In this document: positions 38,019-46,712 of the stretch, piece after piece
Layout: each line of letters opens with the position of its first letter
How positions within the stretch are numbered: position 1 is the first letter of the stretch
Source: JANQQC01 sp965262255
GTDB lineage: Bacteria; Pseudomonadota; Alphaproteobacteria; Caulobacterales; Hyphomonadaceae
Length of the DNA stretch: 64,000 nucleotides
Assembly: GCA_965262255.1 (NCBI GenBank)
Contig: OZ253505.1
Span: forward strand, 1,364,001-1,428,000
Direction of reading: 5' to 3'
Notes under the pieces: model-generated
The model's database searches: none
What the model was told of the DNA's origin: nothing
What the model saw: only the letters and a program-made list of their open reading frames with translations
Position numbers and translations under genes: made by a program

Positions 38019-39284
38019 CTACAAAATTGTCGGTATCGCGCCGACTCTGCCTTGTAAATACGCCTTTTGAAATTGCGTACGGAATCTGGTTCCAAACTCG
38101 GAATATGAGTATAAACTTGAAGCATACTCGAGATCTTTCTCTAGCATCCATACTTGATCTCGATCTATAAAATCATTGTCGGGAATAGTTACATCATGAG
38201 TAGTAAAGATCAGCTGGGCGTTGTTAGGGTTCTGCTGTTGGTCACCAAACATAGATACTATGGCTTGAAAAGCCAAAGGATGTAGACCAGTATTGAGTTC
38301 ATCTACTACAACTGTGTGACCTTTATCTATTGAATCGAGTAATCGACCAGCCAAATTAAATAGTGCCTTCGTGCCGTGTGATTCTTCGTCAATGGGTAGT
38401 TCTACAAGCTTTTTGAGATTGTTCCTTCTTATAAAGTTTATTTGATACTCGGCTCTATCTGGAGCTTCCTCTAAAAGGAAACTTTGAAGCTCTTTAGGAT
38501 ACCTTGCGAACTTCTCAGTTTCTGAAAACTTGGTTTTTTTTACTTCAATGTCGTGTAACCGAATACCCAGTTTCTTAAAATATAGTAAGATTCTAACTTT
38601 CCAAAGAGGATCTAGTAGTCGGTTCGCTGTAAATCGACGATGCCGACTCATAGATGGAGAAAGAAAAACAGGTTCCTCTACAATCCATGAGTACACGTCG
38701 ACAAGCGCCTCGCTGTTTAGCCTAACCGCTGTACTCAAAAACAGTGCGTTTGGCCGAGTTTGAGCTTTCCAGCTATCACGCTCTCCTTTTAACTGATTTG
38801 CATTTATATGCCAAGCGTATGAATTTGCTTCAGAGTTGAATTCTCGAGAGAACAATAAGCGCGCCCTTCCAGTAGACTTCGGACGCGCTATAAGTCGTTC
38901 TTCTTCTACTCGTTCAGCTGATAATGCCATAGAATACTCAAACAACGTTTCATTTAAGATGAAAATGATTTCGAAACGAGAAGGGGTGTCGCAGCATCCG
39001 GAATGATATAGAAATGGTTCTGTTCTGATACTTTCGTTCGGTGAATCGCCAAATGACCTTCTAACAAATCGTTGCACGAACATCATCGCTCGAATCAGCG
39101 ACGACTTGCCAGCTCCATTCTCACCGAAAATAGTTGCAAGACGATGAATCCGCGGAACAATAGAGAATCCAGTGGGGATAGTTTGGTGGGCGGCTTGTTT
39201 TTTGAACCTAGAGTCAACGATCATAGAGAACGTTTGCTTTTCGCGAAAAACACGAAAGTTCTCTACTGAAAACTGAACTAACAT
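38019..39284 (-). CDS. RloA-like AAA15 ATPase, copy 2
   Basis: A 421-aa ATPase. The start at 39284 (MLVQFSVENFRVFREKQTF) is chosen because it matches copy 1 exactly; the longer open frame upstream runs into IS sequence. It has Walker A GENGAGKS, Walker B VVDELNTGLHPL and the H-loop LIFTTHDV, all intact, unlike copy 1. The pairing with the RloB gene downstream is typical. In PARIS and OLD-type systems a similar ATPase senses phage proteins and releases a toprim nuclease, so a trigger role is inferred. An IS is inserted about 90 bases upstream, so the native promoter may be gone. Confidence 0.88.
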   Translation of the reverse strand: MLVQFSVENFRVFREKQTFSMIVDSRFKKQAAHQTIPTGFSIVPRIHRLATIFGENGAGKSSLIRAMMFVQRFVRRSFGDSPNESIRTEPFLYHSGCCDTPSRFEIIFILNETLFEYSMALSAERVEEERLIARPKSTGRARLLFSREFNSEANSYAWHINANQLKGERDSWKAQTRPNALFLSTAVRLNSEALVDVYSWIVEEPVFLSPSMSRHRRFTANRLLDPLWKVRILLYFKKLGIRLHDIEVKKTKFSETEKFARYPKELQSFLLEEAPDRAEYQINFIRRNNLKKLVELPIDEESHGTKALFNLAGRLLDSIDKGHTVVVDELNTGLHPLAFQAIVSMFGDQQQNPNNAQLIFTTHDVTIPDNDFIDRDQVWMLEKDLEYASSLYSYSEFGTRFRTQFQKAYLQGRVGAIPTIL

Positions 39285-39376
39285 AGTAATGCTCCATATT
39301 ACGGCGCTGATTATGCACATAATTGGAAATTTGGCAAGTGAAAGTTGCATATGTGTGAGTTTTCGAAATTTGACCT

Positions 39377-40560
39377 GACTCGGGACATATGGAACCAAAA
39401 TAGGTTCTTCACAAAAAGAGGAAGATCGTCCATACTGTAGGTTCTTTTCAACATCAACAGTAGGAGATCTTCCATGTCTATTGTAACACAAAATTTAGAA
39501 GATGAAATAGAAGTCGCCCGAAGGGATTATGACACTGCGGGTATCCGTCATTTATCAATAGAGGAGCAAACGCTTTTTCGGAAGCGTATGGTTAAGGCTT
39601 GGTTAAAGCTGTGCGAGGGGAGTTTAACGGCCAAGGCGGCTAAGGTTATTGGTATTCCGTACAGTACTTTGAACCGATGGAGGAAACAGCCGGAACCGAA
39701 GTCGACCCGGCCTCATACTGTTCGTTCACGGGAGGACCAAGGTCTTTATGACAAGCTGAAGGAGATAGTTTTAAGTATACGAAAGAAGTGGCAGGCTTGG
39801 GGTGGTGTTAAGATACAACGTTTTCTGAAGCTTCAGGGTATAACAGCCAGTTCTGCGATGATTTGTCGAATGATATCGGAGTTGATACGGGAGAAGCAGA
39901 TCAAGTCTTATTATGGTAGTAAGTTTGCGAAGAAGAGAAGCAAGAGCGATCACTCGTCTCGTCCGCATGCGATACCGAGACCGGAGGAAGGTTTGCCAAG
40001 TGAGACTCCAGGAGAGTTAGTGCAGATTGATACGTTGTTCATCAATGTTGATGGCAAGAATCAGTTTGTGTATCAGATCAACGCGATCTGTTGTTATACA
40101 AAGCTGACGTATTGCCACACCTTCCGTTCAATTTCGGCAAAGAATGCGAGGTATCTGCTGAAAAAGCTGATACGTCAAGCGCCGTTTAAGGTTCGGGCCG
40201 TTCAAACGGATCGCGGTTCTGAGTTTAGAGCGGAGTTCGAACAAGCCTGTAAGGATCTAGGAATAACACATTATGTCAACGATCCTCACAGTCCGACGCA
40301 GAATGCCTTTGTAGAGCGATTTAATAAGACGGTAAGAGACGAATTTTATTCCAGAGAGGACTTACCATTTAATGACCTAAAACGACTCAATCGACGGCTA
40401 GACAGTTACAGTAAGTTCTACAAAACGAAACGCCCACACCAAGGCATTAATAACTTAACTCCAATGATGCACTATGAAAACTATCTGACCTCGCAAGACC
40501 AGGCTAACAGTTTGTCCAAGTGATTGGAGTATATGTCAAACTGGAAACGCATTACACACA
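39377..40560 (+). mobile_element. intact DDE-type (IS481/IS3-like) insertion sequence
   Basis: The left end GACTCGGGACATATGGAACC lies about 100 bases before the transposase. A matching inverted end (ACATATGGAACCAAAA on the reverse strand) appears at 41344-41362, but the 800 bases between hold no gene of the element. The true right end may therefore be just after the transposase, and the 41.3-kb end may belong to another copy. Two decayed copies lie at 35495 and 36156-37076. Confidence 0.6.
39474..40523 (+). CDS. DDE integrase-core transposase
   Basis: A 349-aa transposase with an N-terminal helix-turn-helix (LTAKAAKVIGIPYSTLNRW, about 55-75) and an integrase core. Catalytic residues are visible in GELVQIDTLF (Asp), VQTDRGSEF (Asp) and NAFVERFNKTVRDEFY (Glu). 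The end has the usual YNTKRPHQ-like motif (KTKRPHQGINNLTP). It is full length and apparently active, and is the only transposase in the window with no visible lesion. GGAG precedes the ATG. Family placement between IS481 and IS3 group orfB proteins is not firm. Confidence 0.88.
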   Translation: MSIVTQNLEDEIEVARRDYDTAGIRHLSIEEQTLFRKRMVKAWLKLCEGSLTAKAAKVIGIPYSTLNRWRKQPEPKSTRPHTVRSREDQGLYDKLKEIVLSIRKKWQAWGGVKIQRFLKLQGITASSAMICRMISELIREKQIKSYYGSKFAKKRSKSDHSSRPHAIPRPEEGLPSETPGELVQIDTLFINVDGKNQFVYQINAICCYTKLTYCHTFRSISAKNARYLLKKLIRQAPFKVRAVQTDRGSEFRAEFEQACKDLGITHYVNDPHSPTQNAFVERFNKTVRDEFYSREDLPFNDLKRLNRRLDSYSKFYKTKRPHQGINNLTPMMHYENYLTSQDQANSLSK

Positions 40561-41126
40561 ACTTTAGGCAACCCGTGCAGTTATATAACTTCTAAGATTT
40601 TCAGAAGCCATCCAGCGGGAAGTTAGCTCAAAAGATGCTGCAACGGACAGCATCTAATCGAAACTCCTCGAAGAGTTTAGCTGTCTCTATACTTTATCTC
40701 AGTCTTTCTGTTACGCTGATCTAGAGCTTTTGCAAATCCGTTAGGCAGACAAATGCTCGAATAATCGATAATGAGCTTCCGTTCTTCAAAAGAACAAGTC
40801 ATCACCATTTAAACCTCAGACTAGATACACTGTCCAAGATAAAGCACTAGCCTCCATTTTTAACATCTTGAGTTGCAAACGCTCTAGAGGCCTCTTGCTT
40901 GTTATCCTTCCCTCTTGCTCATGTCCAAAGTTGGTAAATCTAACCGGCCTTATTTATCTCGCGAAGTTAAATACCGTCTCCGCTAGACCGCACACTGGCA
41001 CTATTGATCGGGGAGTAAGAAGAAGACAACCTGGAGCGATACTCAACGTATGTCTTTAAGCCATAATTATGTTCTCGCTAAAATTTTTTTGCGAAGTTCC
41101 TGATTACGAGCCACTAAACGATACCG

Positions 41127-41164
41127 TTCGATTTCCGGGGATTCGCGAATCCCCAGAAATCGAA
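41127..41164. repeat. 38-bp palindrome
   Basis: The arms TTCGATTTCCGGGGATTCG and complement have one mismatch and no loop. It shares the GGGGATT core with the neighbouring 40-bp palindrome. Confidence 0.85.
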
Positions 41165-41181
41165 ACCTTGCTAAATCCGAG

Positions 41182-41221
41182 AAGCGCTTTCAGGGGATTT
41201 TAAAATCCCCTGAAAGCGCTT
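41182..41221. repeat. perfect 40-bp palindrome
   Basis: The left arm is AAGCGCTTTCAGGGGATTTT, mirrored exactly. It differs from the one at 5267 by a single compensated pair. It is followed by TTTTC and an A run. Confidence 0.9.
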
Positions 41222-41369
41222 TTCAAAAAAAAACAGTTGTAGGAAGTTATTTCTTGCAAAGTCAACTACCTTCTTTTGCTTTTTTACTTGAATATTTCAG
41301 AGTTTTTATGTATCCATAACTCCGACTACAGTCTATGGCAGTTTTGGTTCCATATGTGTCTGCGCCTGA

Positions 41370-42101
41370 ACAGATCCAACGAATCGAATACCGTTTTCTG
41401 ATTTGTCTTTACAAATGCACTTTCAGAACTGGGATGAGAATGGAAGGCAATACCGAAAGAGAACTGTAAATGGCAAAGATTATTACTATTACGCCGAGGA
41501 AGGGCGCTTTCGGGGAAATATTTGGAGCGACATTCCTAGCATGCAGTGTAACAGCCCTGTCATGAATGAAACAATCGGTTACCCAACCCAAAAACCATTA
41601 AATTTGCTGGAACGTGTGATTAAGACTAGTTCCAATGTAAACGAAGTCGTCTTTGATCCCTTTGCAGGTTGCGCTACTGCACTAGAGGCAGCGTTCAAAA
41701 ACAATAGGCAATGGATTGGAGCAGATAAATCTTTCATGTCTTCTGTATTGTTGCGATTCCGTATTTGGCGACTAGGAGACCTAGAACATGACCAATTCTG
41801 TCCTTATCGAAAAAGCACCAAGGTGCTACCCCGCAGGAACGATATTGTCCGCGAAGTGGAATACTATTCGACACAAGAAATTGCAAAACGGGTTCCTGTA
41901 AGAAAGTGGTATGGCGAAAAACTATACGTTGGTCAAGACGGCATATGCAGAAAGTGCAAGGAACACGAAAAATATAAGGCAATGGATGTAGATCACATTA
42001 TACCGATATCAAAGGGGGGAACGAACAATATCGACAACCTCCAGTTGTTATGCAGACAGTGCAACGCAAAGAAGGGAAACAAAGTGGGAAAATTGTTGTG
42101 A
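41370..42101 (+). pseudogene. DNA methyltransferase-HNH fusion 3, N-terminus lost
   Basis: The C-terminal 230 residues of a third member of the family at 18205 and 19818: IGYPTQKPLNLLERVI, FDPFAGCATALEAAF (motif I), then the HNH finger (GICRKCKEHEKYK, MDVDHIIPISKGG, NLQLLCRQCNAKKGN). The first half, with the DPPF motif and any G-tract leader, is missing. The open frame begins at 41370, right at an IS-type end (41344-41362), so an IS event probably cut it. It cannot methylate, but an HNH-only product from an internal start is conceivable. Confidence 0.85.
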
Positions 42102-42140
42102 ACTTAGATTTTGGTGCCAATTGTATATAATCCCCTAAAA

Positions 42141-42543
42141 GGCTAAGCGAAAAATCATCGGTCTCGATACTTTTGCGCTGATTCCGTCTATTTTTAAGCG
42201 GCTATATACCTATTTAGCCATTTTTCGCTCAACTTACATTTAATAAAGGCTTCTGCGCGATTTCCTGCTTGTTCACCGGAACAAATCCCGATGCAACGCC
42301 ATGGTCAACGTACCCATTAGGTGAATGGAATAGAGAATAGCGATAATGGCTAAATAACTATATAATCGCTTATTTTTACTACGAATTGCTTCATACAATT
42401 AGGAGTAATTGGCAGAAAACTCCAAAAAATTAGCCAGATAATCTAAGATCTCGTTACAAACGGTAGGATTTTTCGCTTAGGGCGACTGCTTATTTTCCGC
42501 ACTTCCTATGAATGTAACTTTCTCATCGTTTTTCGTTTAGCAT
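42141..42543. repeat. MITE-like repeat, copy A
   Basis: The element begins GGCTAAGCGAAAAATCATCG and ends with the inverted form near TTTTTCGTTTAGCATC, with another inverted copy inside near 42470-42482. A second copy lies reversed at 57446-57667 and matches over most of its length except for a 176-bp segment. No coding capacity is seen. Confidence 0.75.
42196..42371. mobile_element. nested 176-bp MITE with 6-bp target duplication
   Basis: Terminal inverted repeats of about 34 bases (AAGCG...TATTTAGCCATT at both ends, reversed) are flanked by ATTTTT at 42190-42195 and 42372-42377. Copy B of the surrounding repeat lacks exactly this segment, which gives an empty site. Confidence 0.8.
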
Positions 42544-43285
42544 CTAACTTTTCATATTACACCGGCGATGACATAGGCAGAGAGTTTTAGCTGGTTTCAA
42601 TAGTTTGAACGCAAGCTACAATCGGGGATAAGGAGTTGAGGACAAAACCAGTTATCCGGATGCCAATAGGACGCTAAGGCAGTTGCAGAACAGATAACGA
42701 TTTTTACCTTTTTTGCCGGCAAGAACCAATTTAAATACTGTGTAGCGGATTGTTACCGGAATGGGTTTTGCCATTCCATTCTTCCGGAAAAAACAAGACC
42801 AAGGTGATTCATCAATCCATCCTCGGAGCCGGACTGCCTAATATAAATGTTTCATACATTGAAAGAGCGCGGTAGGTATGATGTCGGAGCAATGATTGTT
42901 AGCCTGCGCCCATTTGAAGTTAAAGAGACTATGCTTTCTCAATGCGGGACATTCTTTGCACGCAAGTTATCTAACCCAACAGATTGAAAACGTATCAGTG
43001 GAACATTATCAGATAGTTTAACTAGTTTTTCCAGACACATCCTTGCACAATCCAACTAGTTTGCGTGATGTACTTCCTATACTGTGAATTGGGGAAGCTG
43101 TTATTACGGGTGAAGCCGCTAAACTGCCAATGAGATGCCGTGTAATCTTACCGACAATGAACTCTGTCCGGTCACGACCGACCCTAAGGTTAGTCTTTCT
43201 TGGGCTTATCGTCGAATTGATGAAGGATATACCCGAATTTTGGCCTCTTGGCGGTCACAAAATTCAAAGTCCCTAACAAATTTAC
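42544..43285. other. no convincing gene
   Basis: About 740 bases with fragments of open frame only and no recognised product. Confidence 0.5.
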
Positions 43286-43314
43286 TTGATTTTGCTCCTC
43301 AACCAGTGTATTCT
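43286..43314 (+). promoter_or_regulatory. promoter of KTSC gene 2
   Basis: TTGATT (43286-43291), 17-base spacer, TATTCT (43309-43314), then AGGAG before the ATG at 43345. Confidence 0.5.
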
Positions 43315-43344
43315 AAGGATCTTGCAAATTCAGGAGAATCTTAA

Positions 43345-43557
43345 ATGGAAAGAAACAACCAGATGCCCATTGACATAGCTGCGGTTGGCTACAACAAAGA
43401 ATATGAGACACTGCAAGTAAAATTCAAGAACGGTGTCGTCTACGAGTACTATGACTTTCCTCAGGAGGTACTTGACCAGTTTATTGAGTCAGAGGCTCCC
43501 ACCGAATTCTATATAAAAGTTATTCGTGACATTTATCCCTTCTCACGATCTGTTTGA
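43345..43557 (+). CDS. KTSC-domain small protein 2, 70 aa
   Basis: A paralogue of the protein at 32171: MPIDIAAVGYNKEYETLQVK, then KNGVVYEYYDFPQEVLDQF and DIYPFSRSV. It has its own promoter and ribosome site. The gap to gene 3 is 232 bases with a separate promoter, so the two are independent units rather than an operon. Confidence 0.85.
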   Translation: MERNNQMPIDIAAVGYNKEYETLQVKFKNGVVYEYYDFPQEVLDQFIESEAPTEFYIKVIRDIYPFSRSV

Positions 43558-43733
43558 TAATTCTGCACGTGTAACGAAGCCAGCCTAACTTCCAATATCC
43601 CGAACGTATTGACTAGCTGTATAGTCCTGCGATTCTCGATACAGCTATCTGTACTTCAGCAGTAAGAATCGGTACATCTCGAAGCACTTGAACAAAGTCT
43701 GCACGGTCAATTTCCCTTAAAATCGATCGATAA

Positions 43734-43762
43734 TCGATTTTTTGCGCGACTCGGAGTATAAT
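43734..43762 (+). promoter_or_regulatory. promoter of KTSC gene 3
   Basis: TCGATT (43734-43739), 17-base spacer, consensus TATAAT (43757-43762), 27 bases before the ATG. Confidence 0.55.
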
Positions 43763-43789
43763 GACCTCGCAAATATGGGAGAAAAGCTA

Positions 43790-44002
43790 ATGGAAAGACA
43801 TACCCAACACCCCACTTACATCTATTCGGCTGGATACGATCCGAACACCAATACCTTTGAAGTTGAACTTCAGAGTGGTGCGGTCTATCAATACTATAAA
43901 CTCCCACAAAATGTCTATGATGAGTTCACGAAGGCTGAGTCTAAGACTCTCTTCTACAATGCCAATATTCGTGATGTGTATGCCTTTTCTCGCGTTGGCT
44001 GA
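43790..44002 (+). CDS. KTSC-domain small protein 3, 70 aa
   Basis: The start at ATG 43790 is chosen over the longer frame because GGGAGA precedes it, the promoter's -10 lies 28 bases upstream, and the product is then exactly 70 aa like its two paralogues. The domain reads YIYSAGYDPNTNTFEVEL, SGAVYQYYKLPQNVYDEF and FYNANIRDVYAFSRV. Of the three, this copy keeps the most typical KTSC features (AESKTLFYN near residue 50). Confidence 0.85.
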   Translation: MERHTQHPTYIYSAGYDPNTNTFEVELQSGAVYQYYKLPQNVYDEFTKAESKTLFYNANIRDVYAFSRVG

Positions 44003-44298
44003 CTTCTATAGGGTTTTACGAAGTATGTATAGATTCTTGCAACTACCAAAACATGCAATGGAGAAAAATGAGTAGTAGCATTGTGACCCGTGCTGAGAAC
44101 GTCGGGGAAGTGCGCAGTTTTACGGACTAGAGATTGGTTTGTCAACCGAGTAGTACATGACTGTTACATAGATTCAAATTACTGTCTTGAAGCCCAACAA
44201 TTTCGCGACTATAGACCTATTACCTCAAAACTCTAACGAAGAAGGCATTCAACGCTTGTCGCCAGCGCTGTTTAACGAACCACCGTTCCGCAGATTCG

Positions 44299-44646
44299 TT
44301 GTACGGGAATTATTGCGCTATTTGTAAGAGTGAAAACTTAGAACGGTTCGCGCTGTGTCTCCTATGCTACGGGAGTGTTCTGTACGATACCGCGTTTCTT
44401 GTAAGCGTCAATCCAGCGCAATTTTGTGGCAGTGGGCATATAGTCGCTAAAAATTTAACAGACTCACAAACAAAATTGAAACTTGTCTATAAAAGTATCT
44501 CCAGTTTAAGCAAGTTAGAGCGGACAGAGCTAGTTGACTGGAATTTAAGCTCCTGCTTTATAACCGAACAAATGATCCCGACGGAACCACCAAAAGCGGA
44601 GACTTCTGCTATTGAGAAACGGAAGAAACTGAGAGAGTCAGCTTGA
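44299..44646 (+). CDS. hypothetical protein, possibly degenerate
   Basis: A 115-aa frame with several cysteines at the start (YCAICKSENLERFALCLLCY), which could be a partial zinc ribbon, and a charged tail PKAETSAIEKRKKLRESA. The tail is repeated in a scrap at 36062-36150. There is no clear ribosome site. The start and the first half are uncertain. It may be the end of a longer decayed gene. Confidence 0.35.
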   Translation: MYGNYCAICKSENLERFALCLLCYGSVLYDTAFLVSVNPAQFCGSGHIVAKNLTDSQTKLKLVYKSISSLSKLERTELVDWNLSSCFITEQMIPTEPPKAETSAIEKRKKLRESA

Positions 44647-44861
44647 CTGGATAACGCTCTAAGACTAATTTTCTGACTACTCTTTTACTGAACATTCTAT
44701 TGCAAACACGAACAAGACTTCCTATCTAGATAGGGGAATTTGACCAAGTTCCAACCCAAAATCTGATGAGATAATTGAAGCTCATTAGGGACACAGTACT
44801 TTTCGCACATTAGGCAACTGTTTCATCTTAGCCTATTCTAAATACTCTAGGAGAGAAGAAA

Positions 44862-45485
44862 TTGGCAACTGTTCCAGAAAACTTGAAGGACGGATACAAC
44901 CGATTCCGCTCTGAGAGGTATCCGTCTCAATCTGAGCTGTTTGCAACACTCGGGAAAGGTCAAAGTCCAAAAACAATGGTCATTAGCTGCGCGGATAGCC
45001 GAGTAGAACCAGCCGCAATATTTGATTCTGTCCCCGGCGAACTTTTTGTTGTGCGTAACGTTGCGAACATTGTTCCTACCTACAGAAAAACCACCGGATT
45101 ACACGGAGTGGAAGCAGCACTCGAATTCGCGGTAACCGCCTTGAAAGTCTCTCAAGTTATAGTAATCGGGCATAGTGCTTGTGGAGGCATCAGTGCCTGC
45201 TTGAGTGCGGCCGATGATAAACCCGTCGGACAATTCATATCACCTTGGGTAGCTCAGCTTGACGAAACTCGCGATAAAGTTCTTCAAGACAATCCCTCCA
45301 ACCCTCAAACAGCACTAGAAAAAGCCGGAGTAGTTCAATCCGTTGCAAATTTGATGGATTACCCCTTCGTCAACGATTCTGTAAACAACGGTAATCTTTC
45401 TCTTCACGGCGCTTGGTTTGACATAGGTCTAGGAACATTGGCATGGTACGATTCTGAGACGAATGAGTTTGTCCATGAATTTTAA
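44862..45485 (+). CDS. beta-carbonic anhydrase
   Basis: A 207-aa zinc enzyme interconverting CO2 and bicarbonate, in the cytoplasm. Zinc ligands and partner residues are in VISCADSRVEP (Cys and the Asp/Arg dyad, about 42-50) and VIGHSACGGI (His and Cys, about 105-113). NVANIVP follows the first motif as usual. The start is TTG at 44862 with AGGAGA at 44849-44854; no in-frame ATG lies nearby. It converges on the LysE gene with an 11-base gap. No lesion is seen. Confidence 0.95.
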   Translation: MATVPENLKDGYNRFRSERYPSQSELFATLGKGQSPKTMVISCADSRVEPAAIFDSVPGELFVVRNVANIVPTYRKTTGLHGVEAALEFAVTALKVSQVIVIGHSACGGISACLSAADDKPVGQFISPWVAQLDETRDKVLQDNPSNPQTALEKAGVVQSVANLMDYPFVNDSVNNGNLSLHGAWFDIGLGTLAWYDSETNEFVHEF

Positions 45486-45496
45486 CGTTAGGCCGC

Positions 45497-46114
45497 CTAC
45501 GATGTAGCATAAACCGCAAAACCCGCGGATATCAGCATAACTACAGCGGCGCAACGATTGAAGATTTCCACAAACCTCTTTGAACGGAACTTTTTGCTCA
45601 TAGCTTCCGCAGACAACGCATAAAACCCTAAGCCTGACATCTCTGTTATAGTAATCGTAACCATAATCAGTATAACTTGGTCTAACACTGACTTCGAGGT
45701 ATCAATAAATTGCGGAAGAATTGCTCCGAAGAACACCAAAACTTGTGGATTTGCAATATGTATTCCGAGTCCTTTAACGAACAGCCTTAAATGTTGTCTA
45801 GAACTAGTTGACTTCACTTGATCAATCGGGGAGGATTTAAACGCCAAATTCCAAGCGATCCATCCAACAAATGCCAGCCCCAGAAGCTTGACTACAAAAA
45901 AAGCTGTTGGAAACTGACTTGCTAGGGCCGCTGTTCCAGAAGCCGCCAACAGAATCCAGAACAAATTGGCTGTTGACACCCCGACCGCGCCAATCATTGC
46001 TGTCGCAAATCCGTGACGCAAAGAAGCAGTCATTACGAGCATCATAGACGGTCCGGGCGAAAGCCCTCCTGCTAGGAACACACCTATGAGCGCAATCCAA
46101 GTCGCTACATCCAT
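45497..46114 (-). CDS. LysE/RhtB-family amino-acid exporter
   Basis: A 205-aa inner-membrane protein of about six transmembrane segments. It starts MDVATWIALIGVFLAGGLSP, where the GLSPGPSMM motif after the first helix is the family mark. The ATG at 46114 has AAGGGA six bases upstream and is preferred to the longer frame from 46162. Other landmarks are GLGIHIANPQVLVFFGAILP in the middle. Members export basic or neutral amino acids or homoserine lactones; the substrate is not predictable. Confidence 0.9.
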   Translation of the reverse strand: MDVATWIALIGVFLAGGLSPGPSMMLVMTASLRHGFATAMIGAVGVSTANLFWILLAASGTAALASQFPTAFFVVKLLGLAFVGWIAWNLAFKSSPIDQVKSTSSRQHLRLFVKGLGIHIANPQVLVFFGAILPQFIDTSKSVLDQVILIMVTITITEMSGLGFYALSAEAMSKKFRSKRFVEIFNRCAAVVMLISAGFAVYATS

Positions 46115-46162
46115 TTGTTGTCCCTTACGCAATATGCAGATTAGCAATCCGCTTTGAGCCAA

Positions 46163-46712
46163 TCATACTAGTCTTTAAGTCCTCCTCTCTTGTTTGAAGG
46201 ATTTTACTTTTCCAAAAAGCCACTCAGGTAACTGTACCTTGTATCATAAATACCGACGTTCACCATTGTTCTCATTTTTATGGTGTCATTAACTGGTATT
46301 TCTATGACACCAGACCTAAAGTACTAAACTCTCTAAAACCTACCCAAACACCGGGCTGTCCTGTTCGACCGTAGAAAATTTGAACTACGTTTATCGCTGT
46401 GATACCATGACCCCCTAATGTTGCACTTAGCGGTCACGTGATGTCATCGCAACAGTTTCTGCATTGTAGCGGTCTATCGACCGGAATAGAAAATGTTATA
46501 TGATTCTATGTTTTCGAGAATATTTCCTTGATCTTTTACAGTTTTGCATGTAGATTTGCAGTTCGGAAGTTCAATAGCTCTCTATATCCAATATCTATAG
46601 CTACTGTGAGTGCCAAATTGTCTAACGCACCTGGCGATACCACAGAATCCTATCGTGATATTGAAAGAGTCCAAATTGGACAACAATTTTTATACTCAGC
46701 AGGAACTTTACA
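46163..46712. other. no convincing gene
   Basis: About 550 bases of divergent intergenic DNA between the exporter and the DUF262 gene. It probably carries both promoters; none stands out. Confidence 0.5.

Larger units (their letters stand above)
40561..41335. other. gene-free region with two palindromes
   Basis: No convincing gene. It carries two palindromes (41127-41164 and 41182-41221) and an A9 run near 41225, probably the remains of IS ends. Confidence 0.5.

Noticed and set aside
39285..39491. N-terminal extension of RloA copy 2
   Set aside because: The extra residues are translated from IS sequence, and copy 1 starts at the internal MLVQF position.
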